From: DAOVDI01 sp965373045
Lineage (GTDB): Bacteria > Acidobacteriota > Aminicenantia > Aminicenantales > Aminicenantaceae
Assembly: GCA_965373045.1 (NCBI GenBank)
Contig: CBDVEQ010000140.1
Coordinates: forward strand, 1 to 6,976
Direction: 5' to 3'
DNA length: 6,976 bases
Of the stretch, positions 1-5,832 are shown one piece after another; the stretch's first letter is position 1; every line of letters starts with the position of its first letter. The translations under genes and the position numbers were made by a program. The notes under the pieces are model-generated. The model had not been told where the DNA came from and searched no databases. It saw nothing but the letters and a program-made list of their open reading frames with translations.

Positions 1-577
1 GTTCCAGGACTTCTGGTAGAAGTTTTTCCAGGGAATATTCCTCTGGATGTTCCAACGGTTCTTCGGAGAAACCGAGATGTCCTCCTGCCAGGGGGCCTTC
101 AAGGATCAGCCCATCGGCAGTTCTTTCATACCGTTTGTCCCACGTCCGCAGGATTAATTCTGCAACTCTGGCAGAACTGATGATGGGTACAAGGTTGACA
201 CTGGGGTCTTGGACTAGAGCCGGAAGTTTTGTCGGCAGCCCGGCGCCATAAACGATCATTTTAATGCCTTCCTTTATTGAGGCTGTGATTAGATCATTTA
301 CATTACTGAGCACACCCATGAAGTTTACTGCTAGGTGGCCGTCTGTCATTTTTTTGGCTTTGCGGATCTCGCTTATGAGCGCTTCCCGCGATTCTCTTTC
401 ATAATTCTGTTTTGAAGCCTCAAGATTCCCGAGTCCAATACTGGAGATCGTACCGATTCCTCCCTCGTTAGCTACTGCTGAGGCCAGAGAAGCAAGGGAA
501 ACCCTGACTCCCATGCCGCCCTGGACAATAGGAATACTTGCTGTAATACTTCCTATCTGAAGTTTAGGAATTTTCAT
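1..577 (-). CDS. Nitronate monooxygenase / 2-nitropropane dioxygenase family flavoprotein (3' end missing)
   Basis: FMN-dependent TIM-barrel oxidoreductase of the NPD family, which includes nitronate monooxygenases and the enoyl-ACP reductase FabK. Only the first 192 residues lie in the window; the gene runs off the left edge. I see the N-terminal FMN-barrel signature PIVQGGMG at residues 16-23, followed by LASAVANEGGIGTI at 31-44. GAGLP at 111-115 and PIISSARVAE at 131-140 follow. EGPLAGGHLGF at 160-170 contains the His (167) at the position of the family's catalytic base. The long segment between GIGTI and GAGLP fits the nitronate monooxygenase-like branch of anaerobes better than classical FabK. 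The ATG at 577 has an AGGA 6 nt upstream and lies inside the end of fabF (14-nt overlap), so translation is probably coupled. Cytoplasmic. The physiological substrate cannot be told from sequence; an acyl-chain enoyl reductase role is possible from the fabF linkage but unproven. Confidence 0.85.
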   Translation of the reverse strand, partial: MKIPKLQIGSITASIPIVQGGMGVRVSLASLASAVANEGGIGTISSIGLGNLEASKQNYERESREALISEIRKAKKMTDGHLAVNFMGVLSNVNDLITASIKEGIKMIVYGAGLPTKLPALVQDPSVNLVPIISSARVAELILRTWDKRYERTADGLILEGPLAGGHLGFSEEPLEHPEEYSLEKLLPEVLE

Positions 578-1820
578 CTGCAATCCTGTATTTTTTAATT
601 ACGAGGCACGCGTTGCCTCCTCCGAAACCAAAAGAATTACTCATTGTGGCAGAAAAATCAAGTGATTCAACTCCATTTGTTACATAGTCGAGAGGGCAGT
701 CAGGATCAGGGTCTTTATAATTGATGGTCGGGGGGAGTTTTCCGGTGTGGATACTCATAACAGTCGAGATGAATTCCACGGCGCCTGAAGCTGCCATCAG
801 ATGCCCGATCATTGATTTGATCGAGCTGATCTTTAAGGCGTATGCATGTTTGCCAAACACTTTTATCATGGCTGCGCTCTCGCTTTTGTCATTTAAAACA
901 GTGGATGTGCCATGGGCATTGATATATCCTATTTTCTGCGGGTTAATACAAGCGTCCTTGAGAGCTGCTTGCATAACCCGTGTCATACCATCACCCTGAG
1001 GATCTGGCGCCGTCAAGTGGAAGGCATCCGCCGTATTGCCGTATCCAATGAGCTCAGCATAGATTCTTGCTCCCCGTTTGAGAGCATGCTTCAGTCTTTC
1101 CAAAACAACAATTCCGGCCCCCTCTCCCATCACAAAACCATCCCGATTTTTATCAAATGGCCTGCTGGCATTTGCAGCACAACTGTTTTGAGACATAGAA
1201 CGAGTTGCGCAAAAACCTCCATAGGCCAGGGGTGTCACACAGGCCTCGGAACTCCCTGCAAGCATAATATCGGCATCTCTTCTCTGAAGAATTCGAAAAG
1301 CATCGCCAATGGCGTTTGAGCCCGTTGAACAGGCCACAGAGGGAGCTGAAAGAGGCCCTTTTAAACCATATTTAATGGAGACCATGCAGGCTGCCATATT
1401 CACGAGCTGTTTGGATACAAGAAACGGATCTAAACTCTTAGGCCCTTTTTTATATAGCCTGGAATAACTATCTTCAATCGTTTGTGAGCCGCCGATCCCG
1501 GAGCCGATGATGACACCAGCTCTTGTTTTGTCAAATGAGCAGGAGTCCAATCCAGAATCCTCTACCGCCATAGCAGATGCGGCGATTGCAAACTGAGCGA
1601 AACGATCCATACGCCTTGCCGATTTCTTATCAATCCATTCTCCGGCGCGAAAATCTTTAACCTCTGCTGCGAGTTTAGAACGAAAATCCGCCGTATCAAA
1701 ATGAGTGACTTTCGCGATTCCGTTCCGCCCGGTTATTAATCCTTCCCAGAATTTCTTTACACCTGTACCGATCGGCGTTACAGCACCCAATCCTGTTATA
1801 ACGACCTTATGTTCACTCAT
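564..1820 (-). CDS. fabF: Beta-ketoacyl-[acyl-carrier-protein] synthase II
   Basis: Condensing enzyme of type II fatty acid synthesis: it joins malonyl-ACP to a growing acyl-ACP, releasing CO2, in the cytoplasm. At 418 residues it has normal FabF length. The whole catalytic set is visible: nucleophile Cys164 in SVACSTGSNAIG, His303 in NAHGTS, Lys335 and His340 in IKSMIGHLMAASGAVE. The glycine-rich loop NSFGFGGGN is at 395-403. The N-terminal VVITGLGAVTPIG and central ASRPFDKNRDGFVMGEGAG are typical of FabF. Small departures from the usual consensus are ACSTG instead of ACATG and GGGN instead of GGTN; both look tolerable. The ATG at 1820 is preceded by GAGAGG, but with a rather long spacer of 12 nt. 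No acpP lies directly upstream, unlike many fabF loci. The stop lies inside the downstream flavoprotein gene. A close paralogue serving a specialised acyl pathway cannot be excluded. Confidence 0.95.
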   Translation of the reverse strand: MSEHKVVITGLGAVTPIGTGVKKFWEGLITGRNGIAKVTHFDTADFRSKLAAEVKDFRAGEWIDKKSARRMDRFAQFAIAASAMAVEDSGLDSCSFDKTRAGVIIGSGIGGSQTIEDSYSRLYKKGPKSLDPFLVSKQLVNMAACMVSIKYGLKGPLSAPSVACSTGSNAIGDAFRILQRRDADIMLAGSSEACVTPLAYGGFCATRSMSQNSCAANASRPFDKNRDGFVMGEGAGIVVLERLKHALKRGARIYAELIGYGNTADAFHLTAPDPQGDGMTRVMQAALKDACINPQKIGYINAHGTSTVLNDKSESAAMIKVFGKHAYALKISSIKSMIGHLMAASGAVEFISTVMSIHTGKLPPTINYKDPDPDCPLDYVTNGVESLDFSATMSNSFGFGGGNACLVIKKYRIADENS

Positions 1821-1898
1821 GAATAGGAATTACCTCTCATAAATATTTCATAATGCGATATTAACAGGATTTTCTCTAGAAATCTATTATCTTTGTTC
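1821..1898. other. Short non-coding gap upstream of fabF
   Basis: This AT-rich 78-nt spacer separates the 47-residue frame from fabF. It holds the fabF ribosome binding site (GAGAGG on the minus strand, 1838-1833). AT-rich blocks such as GATAAT occur, but no -35 and -10 pair with good spacing could be found. There is only a weak 5-bp AT-rich stem near 1868-1884. I see no terminator with a T run. Confidence 0.4.
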
Positions 1899-2042
1899 TT
1901 ACTTGATGAGGAAGAGCCTCAAGAGAAACATTATGAGGACAAGGGTGGTGCTGAACTGGAGCCAGAATTTTTTCTCCCGGAACAGATACCAGATTAAATG
2001 GATCGTCAAGTAAAGGACTATCAAGTGGTAGATAAGCTTCAT
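1899..2042 (-). CDS. Small two-helix membrane protein, 47 residues, unrecognised
   Basis: A 47-residue frame with features of a real gene. The ATG at 2042 is preceded by AGGA at a 5-nt spacing (2051-2048), which is a good ribosome binding site. The product has two hydrophobic segments, residues about 3-21 (LIYHLIVLYLTIHLIWYLF) and about 32-46 (TTLVLIMFLLRLFLI). A charged turn, REKKFW at 22-27, joins them, and the protein ends in Lys. This is the layout of a helical hairpin in the inner membrane with Lys at both ends. It lies on the same strand as all neighbours, between the DUF6305-like gene and fabF. I do not recognise a named family and assign no function. Chance hydrophobic frames of this length exist, so comparative evidence would decide. 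Confidence 0.55.
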   Translation of the reverse strand: MKLIYHLIVLYLTIHLIWYLFREKKFWLQFSTTLVLIMFLLRLFLIK

Positions 2043-2051
2043 ATTTTTCCT
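2043..2051 (-). promoter_or_regulatory. Ribosome binding site of the 47-residue membrane protein
   Basis: Minus-strand AGGA (2051-2048) lies 5 nt before the ATG at 2042. It is one of the better Shine-Dalgarno matches in the window and is the main reason to treat the short downstream frame as translated. Confidence 0.5.
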
Positions 2052-2053
2052 GC

Positions 2054-2068
2054 CCTGAATTATTCAGG
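2054..2068. repeat. Perfect 15-bp palindrome
   Basis: CCTGAAT and ATTCAGG form a perfect 7-bp inverted repeat around one central base. The element sits between the two short hydrophobic frames, about 12 nt before the start of the 47-residue one. As DNA it could be an operator for a dimeric regulator; as RNA it gives a 6-bp stem with a 3-nt loop. No T run follows on either strand, so it is not a standard terminator. Function is unknown. Confidence 0.5.
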
Positions 2069-2188
2069 TTATATCAGTTTCTCCAAATGTGCGGAAAGAG
2101 CAAGAGAAACTCCGATGGGAAGTTTCAGAAGCATGGCCAGGATGGCGAAGATCGCCACCATTAGAAGGAAGATCAAATAATCAGGCAT
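2069..2188 (-). CDS. Short hydrophobic frame, 39 residues; possible permease N-terminal remnant
   Basis: The frame starts at an ATG at 2188 and ends at TAA (2071-2069). Residues about 4-22 form one strongly hydrophobic helix, followed by KLPIGVSLALSA (22-33) and a short polar end, HLEKLI. A single helix followed by a (G/L)-P-I-G-x-x-L-A-L-S-A stretch resembles the start of large multi-helix permeases, such as the DctM subunit of TRAP transporters, but here the frame stops at once. It may be a gene remnant, a genuine small membrane protein, or a chance frame. There is no good ribosome binding site close to the ATG; the nearest purine-rich block, GGGAG, is about 17 nt upstream. An in-frame stop just before the ATG rules out a longer start. 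Confidence 0.35.
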   Translation of the reverse strand: MPDYLIFLLMVAIFAILAMLLKLPIGVSLALSAHLEKLI

Positions 2189-2252
2189 AACCGGTTAACT
2201 TGTTTCTCCCGTGATCTCTTTGACAAGAAAAGACCAAAGCGTATTTATCCCA

Positions 2253-2810
2253 TTATTTAAATAAATTTTGTAGTGGAGTAATGGCATCAACCGTACGTTC
2301 GACCTCAATAAGAGAAATATTTTTTTCCCGGCAGAGTTTTGTGAAGAACCCGTCACCATTTCCGGATTTGACTAAAAGGACTGCTGCTGCATAAGGAAGA
2401 CACAACTCGATCAACTCATCGGATATTTGTCCCCGTCTTGCTTCTCCTCCCAGATGCAGGCACAAGACAGGAGTGGACCCGGATTTGGCTGCTTCGAGCA
2501 GTGCAATGACACGTTCCTTCTCCTGTGTCACATCCAATCCGGCAGCGCCCAATCCTTTAAGGCTTATGCCGAGAACCAGGACAACGGTTTTTACGTTTTC
2601 AATATCCTTTTCTGTTGCCAATTTGATGAGGGTGGCTGTCAGTCTGGCTCTTTTTGCAAGAACATTAGCCAGTTGAACTTCAGCGCTCTGTCCGGCTGAT
2701 GTGATGAGCAGCGGCTGCTCAAATTTCAGCGTTTGATCTTCAGCTCTTAGCGCTGGCCCGAAGTTCTGGATCAGAAAAACCAAGACAAAAATAATTGAAA
2801 TTTTCTTCAT
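2253..2810 (-). CDS. Secreted DUF6305-like protein of unknown function
   Basis: A 185-residue exported protein. I chose the ATG at 2810 over an upstream in-frame ATG at 2843. It has AAGGA about 6-7 nt upstream and begins directly with a signal peptide: MKK, a hydrophobic core to about residue 17, and a likely signal peptidase site after Ala20 or Ala23. The earlier start would put a polar stretch before the signal and overlap ggt by 23 nt. The mature part has glycine-rich blocks: LLITSAGQSAEVQLANVLAK (34-53), LVLGISLKGLGAAGLD (78-93), LHLGGEARRGQISDELI (118-134) and VKSGNGDGFFTKL (147-159). From memory these match the DUF6305 family. The alternating strand-Gly-helix pattern suggests an alpha/beta fold acting outside the cytoplasmic membrane. 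It starts 10 nt after ggt, so the two are very likely co-transcribed. Function is unknown; a role as a ligand-binding partner of an envelope system is only a guess. Confidence 0.75.
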   Translation of the reverse strand: MKKISIIFVLVFLIQNFGPALRAEDQTLKFEQPLLITSAGQSAEVQLANVLAKRARLTATLIKLATEKDIENVKTVVLVLGISLKGLGAAGLDVTQEKERVIALLEAAKSGSTPVLCLHLGGEARRGQISDELIELCLPYAAAVLLVKSGNGDGFFTKLCREKNISLIEVERTVDAITPLQNLFK

Positions 2811-2820
2811 TTGATTTCCT

Positions 2821-4566
2821 TCAATATCCGGCGCCGTATCCATCTCGCCTGGAATCCGCTCCGCCCAGGATCAGTCTTTTCCCCAGAAGGATCAAGATAC
2901 CCTGGGCTCCGCCAAAAAATGTGTCATATGCTTCCTTCATCTGAAGCTTGTGACCGTAACTTTCCAGAGCCCGTATGATATTTTTAGGGATACGGGATTC
3001 ATAATATATAGGCCTCGGCCTGCCCCCGATAGAGTAGGAGAAAAACCGGGGCGCTTCGATAGCTTCATCCATAGACATATCAAATTCGATGATATTCATC
3101 ACGATCTGGGTCAGAGAGGAAAAGATCCGGGTCCCGCCTGGAGAGCCGAGAATGAGAAAAGGTTTTTTGCCTTTGAATACGATCATCGGGCCCATGGAAC
3201 TAACAGGCCTCCTGTTTCCGTTCGGGGCATTGGGGGACTCTACAATAGAAGCAAAATCGTCCATGTGATTGTTCAGTAAAAAACCGGTTCCTTCAGACAC
3301 AATACCTGATCCGAAAAAGTGATTGATCGATTGGGTCAGGCTTACGATATTGCCTTTGTTGTCGATTACACAAAGATGCGTCGTGCTTTCCGCCTCATGC
3401 GGTTTCTCGTCTAATTCGCTGGAAGGGTAGGATTCCAGACGGGTTTTGGGTTTGATCCTTTGGACGATCGAGGAGGCATAGTCCTTTGATATAAGGCCAT
3501 TAACAGGAACAAATACATGATCCGGGTCGCCAAGATAGCGGGATCTGTCCGCAAAAACAAAACGGAGCGCTTCGCTGAAATGATGAATGAAAGCGGAGGA
3601 ATTGTGCCCCCATTTTTTGACGGGCCATTGCTCCAGCATATTTAAAAGCTGGATCATATGAAGCCCGCCCGAGCCGGGGGGGCGGATGGAGTAGAAATCA
3701 TAATCTTTATATGTTCCCTTCAGGGGCTCTGTTTCAATGACTTTATATTCGGCCAGGTCCTCAAGCGTCATGATGCCGCCCTTGTCCTGGACTGCTTTGA
3801 TGATCTTTCTGGCCGTTCCTCCTTTATAAAACTCATCTATGCCTTTAGCGGCAATTTTTTTGAAAAACCGGGCCAGATCCGGATTGAGTATTGTATCCCC
3901 TGGTTCATAAGGAAACCCGTTATTGAGGTAACAGGTCGTCTCACCGGCCAGAAGAAGGATCTTTTCATATTCATCCTTGTTGATTTTGCTGAAAGTCCGG
4001 CTGATGGTGTATCCATTTTCAGCATGCTCCACAGCACGCTGAATGACATCTGATATTTTTTTTGTGCCGTATTTTTTCAGAGCATAGTCCCATCCCGCAA
4101 GAGCACCAGGGACAGCGACGGCAAGGCCGTGTTCCCTCCTTAATTTATTGTTGAGTTTTCCATCCTCCATAAACATTTTTGGATAGGCTTTTGCAGGGGC
4201 CTTTTCCCGATAATTTATGACGGTGATCTTTTGTTCATCTGCCAGATAAATGACCATAAAACCACCTCCGCCGACGCCTGAAGCGAATGGTTCGACAGTA
4301 TTAAGAGTGAATGCCGTTGCTATAGCCGCATCAATTGCGTTGCCGCCTTTTTTGAGCATATCCAGACCTGCATTGGCTGCCAGAGGATGAGCGGCTACAA
4401 CCATCCCGTGCTGTCCCTGGAAATTATAAGGCTGATGCCGGTCAGGCTGAGCTTTATATGTTAGCCGGGATTCATATTGGCTTAGACATGAAATGATCTG
4501 AAGCAAGAAAACAAGGCAGCAAAAGGATCTTAATAGCTTAATCTTCAATATCTTTTTCTTCTTCAT
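2821..4566 (-). CDS. ggt: Gamma-glutamyltransferase precursor (glutathione hydrolase), probable lipoprotein
   Basis: N-terminal nucleophile hydrolase that cleaves or transfers the gamma-glutamyl group of glutathione and related peptides outside the cytoplasmic membrane. The precursor has 581 residues, a normal length. The predicted self-cleavage site is before Thr395 (S394/T395 in ESTTHLCVID), giving a small subunit of 187 residues. Other visible family residues are Arg120 in NYREKAP, Asn415, Asp437 in LNNHMDDF, SSM at 456-458 and GSPGG at 474-478. The N-terminus has several Lys, a hydrophobic core and a lipobox IISC ending at Cys27, so it is probably lipid-anchored. The loop between MDDF and SSM is about 10 residues shorter than in E. 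coli, as in lid-less Bacillus-type enzymes. The start at 4566 overlaps scpB by 29 nt and has a poor ribosome binding site. A TTG at codon 7 after a purine-rich run is an alternative that still leaves a signal peptide. Confidence 0.93.
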   Translation of the reverse strand: MKKKKILKIKLLRSFCCLVFLLQIISCLSQYESRLTYKAQPDRHQPYNFQGQHGMVVAAHPLAANAGLDMLKKGGNAIDAAIATAFTLNTVEPFASGVGGGGFMVIYLADEQKITVINYREKAPAKAYPKMFMEDGKLNNKLRREHGLAVAVPGALAGWDYALKKYGTKKISDVIQRAVEHAENGYTISRTFSKINKDEYEKILLLAGETTCYLNNGFPYEPGDTILNPDLARFFKKIAAKGIDEFYKGGTARKIIKAVQDKGGIMTLEDLAEYKVIETEPLKGTYKDYDFYSIRPPGSGGLHMIQLLNMLEQWPVKKWGHNSSAFIHHFSEALRFVFADRSRYLGDPDHVFVPVNGLISKDYASSIVQRIKPKTRLESYPSSELDEKPHEAESTTHLCVIDNKGNIVSLTQSINHFFGSGIVSEGTGFLLNNHMDDFASIVESPNAPNGNRRPVSSMGPMIVFKGKKPFLILGSPGGTRIFSSLTQIVMNIIEFDMSMDEAIEAPRFFSYSIGGRPRPIYYESRIPKNIIRALESYGHKLQMKEAYDTFFGGAQGILILLGKRLILGGADSRRDGYGAGY

Positions 4567-5089
4567 CCAATATTTTCATGATCTCTTCCTGAGATGGAAG
4601 TTCTTTGATGTCATTAATTCCGAAGTAGATGAGGAATTTGTCCGATGTGCGGTAGATCAAGGGTTTGCCCGGCGCTTTTTTTCTTCCCGTTATTTTTGCG
4701 AGCCTTTTGAGGAGCAGTGTTTTGAGCGAATGGCTGGCATCGACTCCTCGTACGGCAGAGATCTCAGCAAGAGTGACAGGCTGGTGGTAAGCGATAACGG
4801 ACAGGGTTTCCAGTGCAGCCGGAGAGAGTCTGTTTTTCCGTTCATTTCTCAACAGTCTCCTGATCCAGAGGTCATGTTCAGGTTTTGTTGTGAACAGATA
4901 TCCTCCTCCAGTGAGAACCATCTGAATCCCGCGCTCGTTGGATCCGTAGGTTTCCATGAGTTCGTCCACGGCTTTCCGGATTTCAGCATCCGGATAATCG
5001 GTCAGGACGCCTTTGATCTTTTCTAGGGAAAGCGGCTCCAGGGAAATAAAGATCAGGCTTTCGATGATCTCTTTCAGCGTGAAATTCAT
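4538..5089 (-). CDS. scpB: Segregation and condensation protein B
   Basis: Winged-helix subunit of the SMC-ScpA-ScpB condensin, which compacts and separates chromosomes. ScpB works as a dimer bound to ScpA. At 183 residues it has normal length. The N-terminal winged helix covers about residues 1-80. The second covers about 86-165 and carries the hallmark blocks LSPAALETLSVIAYHQPVT (88-106), RGVDASHSLKTLL (114-126), GRKKAPGKPLIY (135-146) and FLIYFGI (152-158). The C-terminal tail is very acidic (DEEEKDIED), as in many homologues. The ATG at 5089 overlaps the scpA stop as ATGA and has a strong AAGGAAG about 6 nt upstream, so the two subunits are coupled in translation. The last 29 nt overlap the start of ggt. 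Confidence 0.96.
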   Translation of the reverse strand: MNFTLKEIIESLIFISLEPLSLEKIKGVLTDYPDAEIRKAVDELMETYGSNERGIQMVLTGGGYLFTTKPEHDLWIRRLLRNERKNRLSPAALETLSVIAYHQPVTLAEISAVRGVDASHSLKTLLLKRLAKITGRKKAPGKPLIYRTSDKFLIYFGINDIKELPSQEEIMKILDEEEKDIED

Positions 5090-5817
5090 GCCGGACTTCC
5101 TTTCCTGAGCCAGACTTTTATAGGCTTAAAAAGACTTTCCTGCACAGCTACTACGATCCTGGCCTTGATCAATTCCAGGAGGCAGAAGAATGTCCCCAAA
5201 GCGTCTTCAATAGTTTTCTGGTTATTAAAATATTCTACGAAATCGAGAAAATTTTTCTCTTTCAGGACGGCTATTATCTCCTCCGTTTTTTCTTCTATGG
5301 AAAAGTTCTTACCTGAGATGATATGGATGTTTTCTTTCTCTTTCTTCTGCATCAATAAAAAAAATGTTTCAGCCAGGTCAAAAAGAGAGATTTCTTTCAG
5401 GATAATCTCTTCATCATCTCCTTTCGGGAGGGGAGGAGGAACGCTCCTATGCCAGCGCTGCAGTTCCCGGCCTTCTTTTTCTCTGAGGAGTGTACTGGCG
5501 GCCTTGATCTTCTGATATTCCAGAAGCCTGTTAACCAGGATCTGCCTTGGGTCTTCGTCTTCCTCCGGCATAGTTTCCCGCGGGAGCAGCATTTGAGATT
5601 TTATGTAGATCAAAAGAGCGGCAATGACAAGGAATTCTGCTTCGCGTTCCAGATTGATCTTGTCCTTTCGTTCAAGATAATCCAGGTATTCGTGTGTGAT
5701 GGTTGAAATGGGGATATCGTGAATATCGATCTTTTTCTTCCGGATCAAGAAAAGAAGAAGATCCATCGGACCCTGGAAATTGTCTAGGTTAACCTGGTAA
5801 GTCTGTGACATGTCCAT
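5086..5817 (-). CDS. scpA: Segregation and condensation protein A (kleisin)
   Basis: Kleisin subunit that bridges the two SMC heads and binds ScpB in the bacterial condensin. At 243 residues it has the usual length. The N-terminal domain has FQGPMDLLLFLIRKKKIDI (14-32), the family signature, and EFLVIAALLIYIKSQMLLP (61-79). RLLEYQKIKAA (97-107) leads into a charged linker, and the C-terminal winged helix spans about 190-235, including LLELIKARIVV. The ATG at 5817 follows the trpS stop by 15 nt and has no clear Shine-Dalgarno sequence; a second ATG two codons later is no better. Translation therefore probably depends on ribosomes finishing trpS. It overlaps scpB by 4 nt. Confidence 0.96.
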   Translation of the reverse strand: MDMSQTYQVNLDNFQGPMDLLLFLIRKKKIDIHDIPISTITHEYLDYLERKDKINLEREAEFLVIAALLIYIKSQMLLPRETMPEEDEDPRQILVNRLLEYQKIKAASTLLREKEGRELQRWHRSVPPPLPKGDDEEIILKEISLFDLAETFFLLMQKKEKENIHIISGKNFSIEEKTEEIIAVLKEKNFLDFVEYFNNQKTIEDALGTFFCLLELIKARIVVAVQESLFKPIKVWLRKGSPA

Positions 5818-5832
5818 TAGAATAGAGTGAGT

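Noticed and set aside
721..1319. Overlapping plus-strand open frames inside fabF
   Set aside because: They lie antisense to a well-conserved gene and show no family motif, so they are shadows of fabF codon structure.
1907..1921. Hairpin TGAGG-AAGAG-CCTCA considered as a terminator
   Set aside because: The stem is only 5 bp, it lies in the codons of the 47-residue frame, and no T run follows on either strand.
1998..2180. Plus-strand open frame of 60 residues opposite the small hydrophobic frames
   Set aside because: It has no recognisable domain or hydrophobic pattern and is opposite to all other genes. The minus-strand frames in the same stretch look more protein-like.
2188..2197. 10-bp palindrome TAACCGGTTA near the 39-residue frame
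   Set aside because: Palindromes this short are expected by chance in a window of this size, and there is no promoter-like sequence or second copy nearby.
2198..2252. Possible terminator after the DUF6305-like gene (CTTTG...CAAAG)
   Set aside because: The stem has 5 bp with a loop of about 10 nt and no T run, so it does not support a transcription end.
2811..2843. Upstream start of the DUF6305-like gene at 2843
   Set aside because: It would add 11 polar residues before the signal peptide and overlap ggt. The ATG at 2810 has a good ribosome binding site and starts with MKK.
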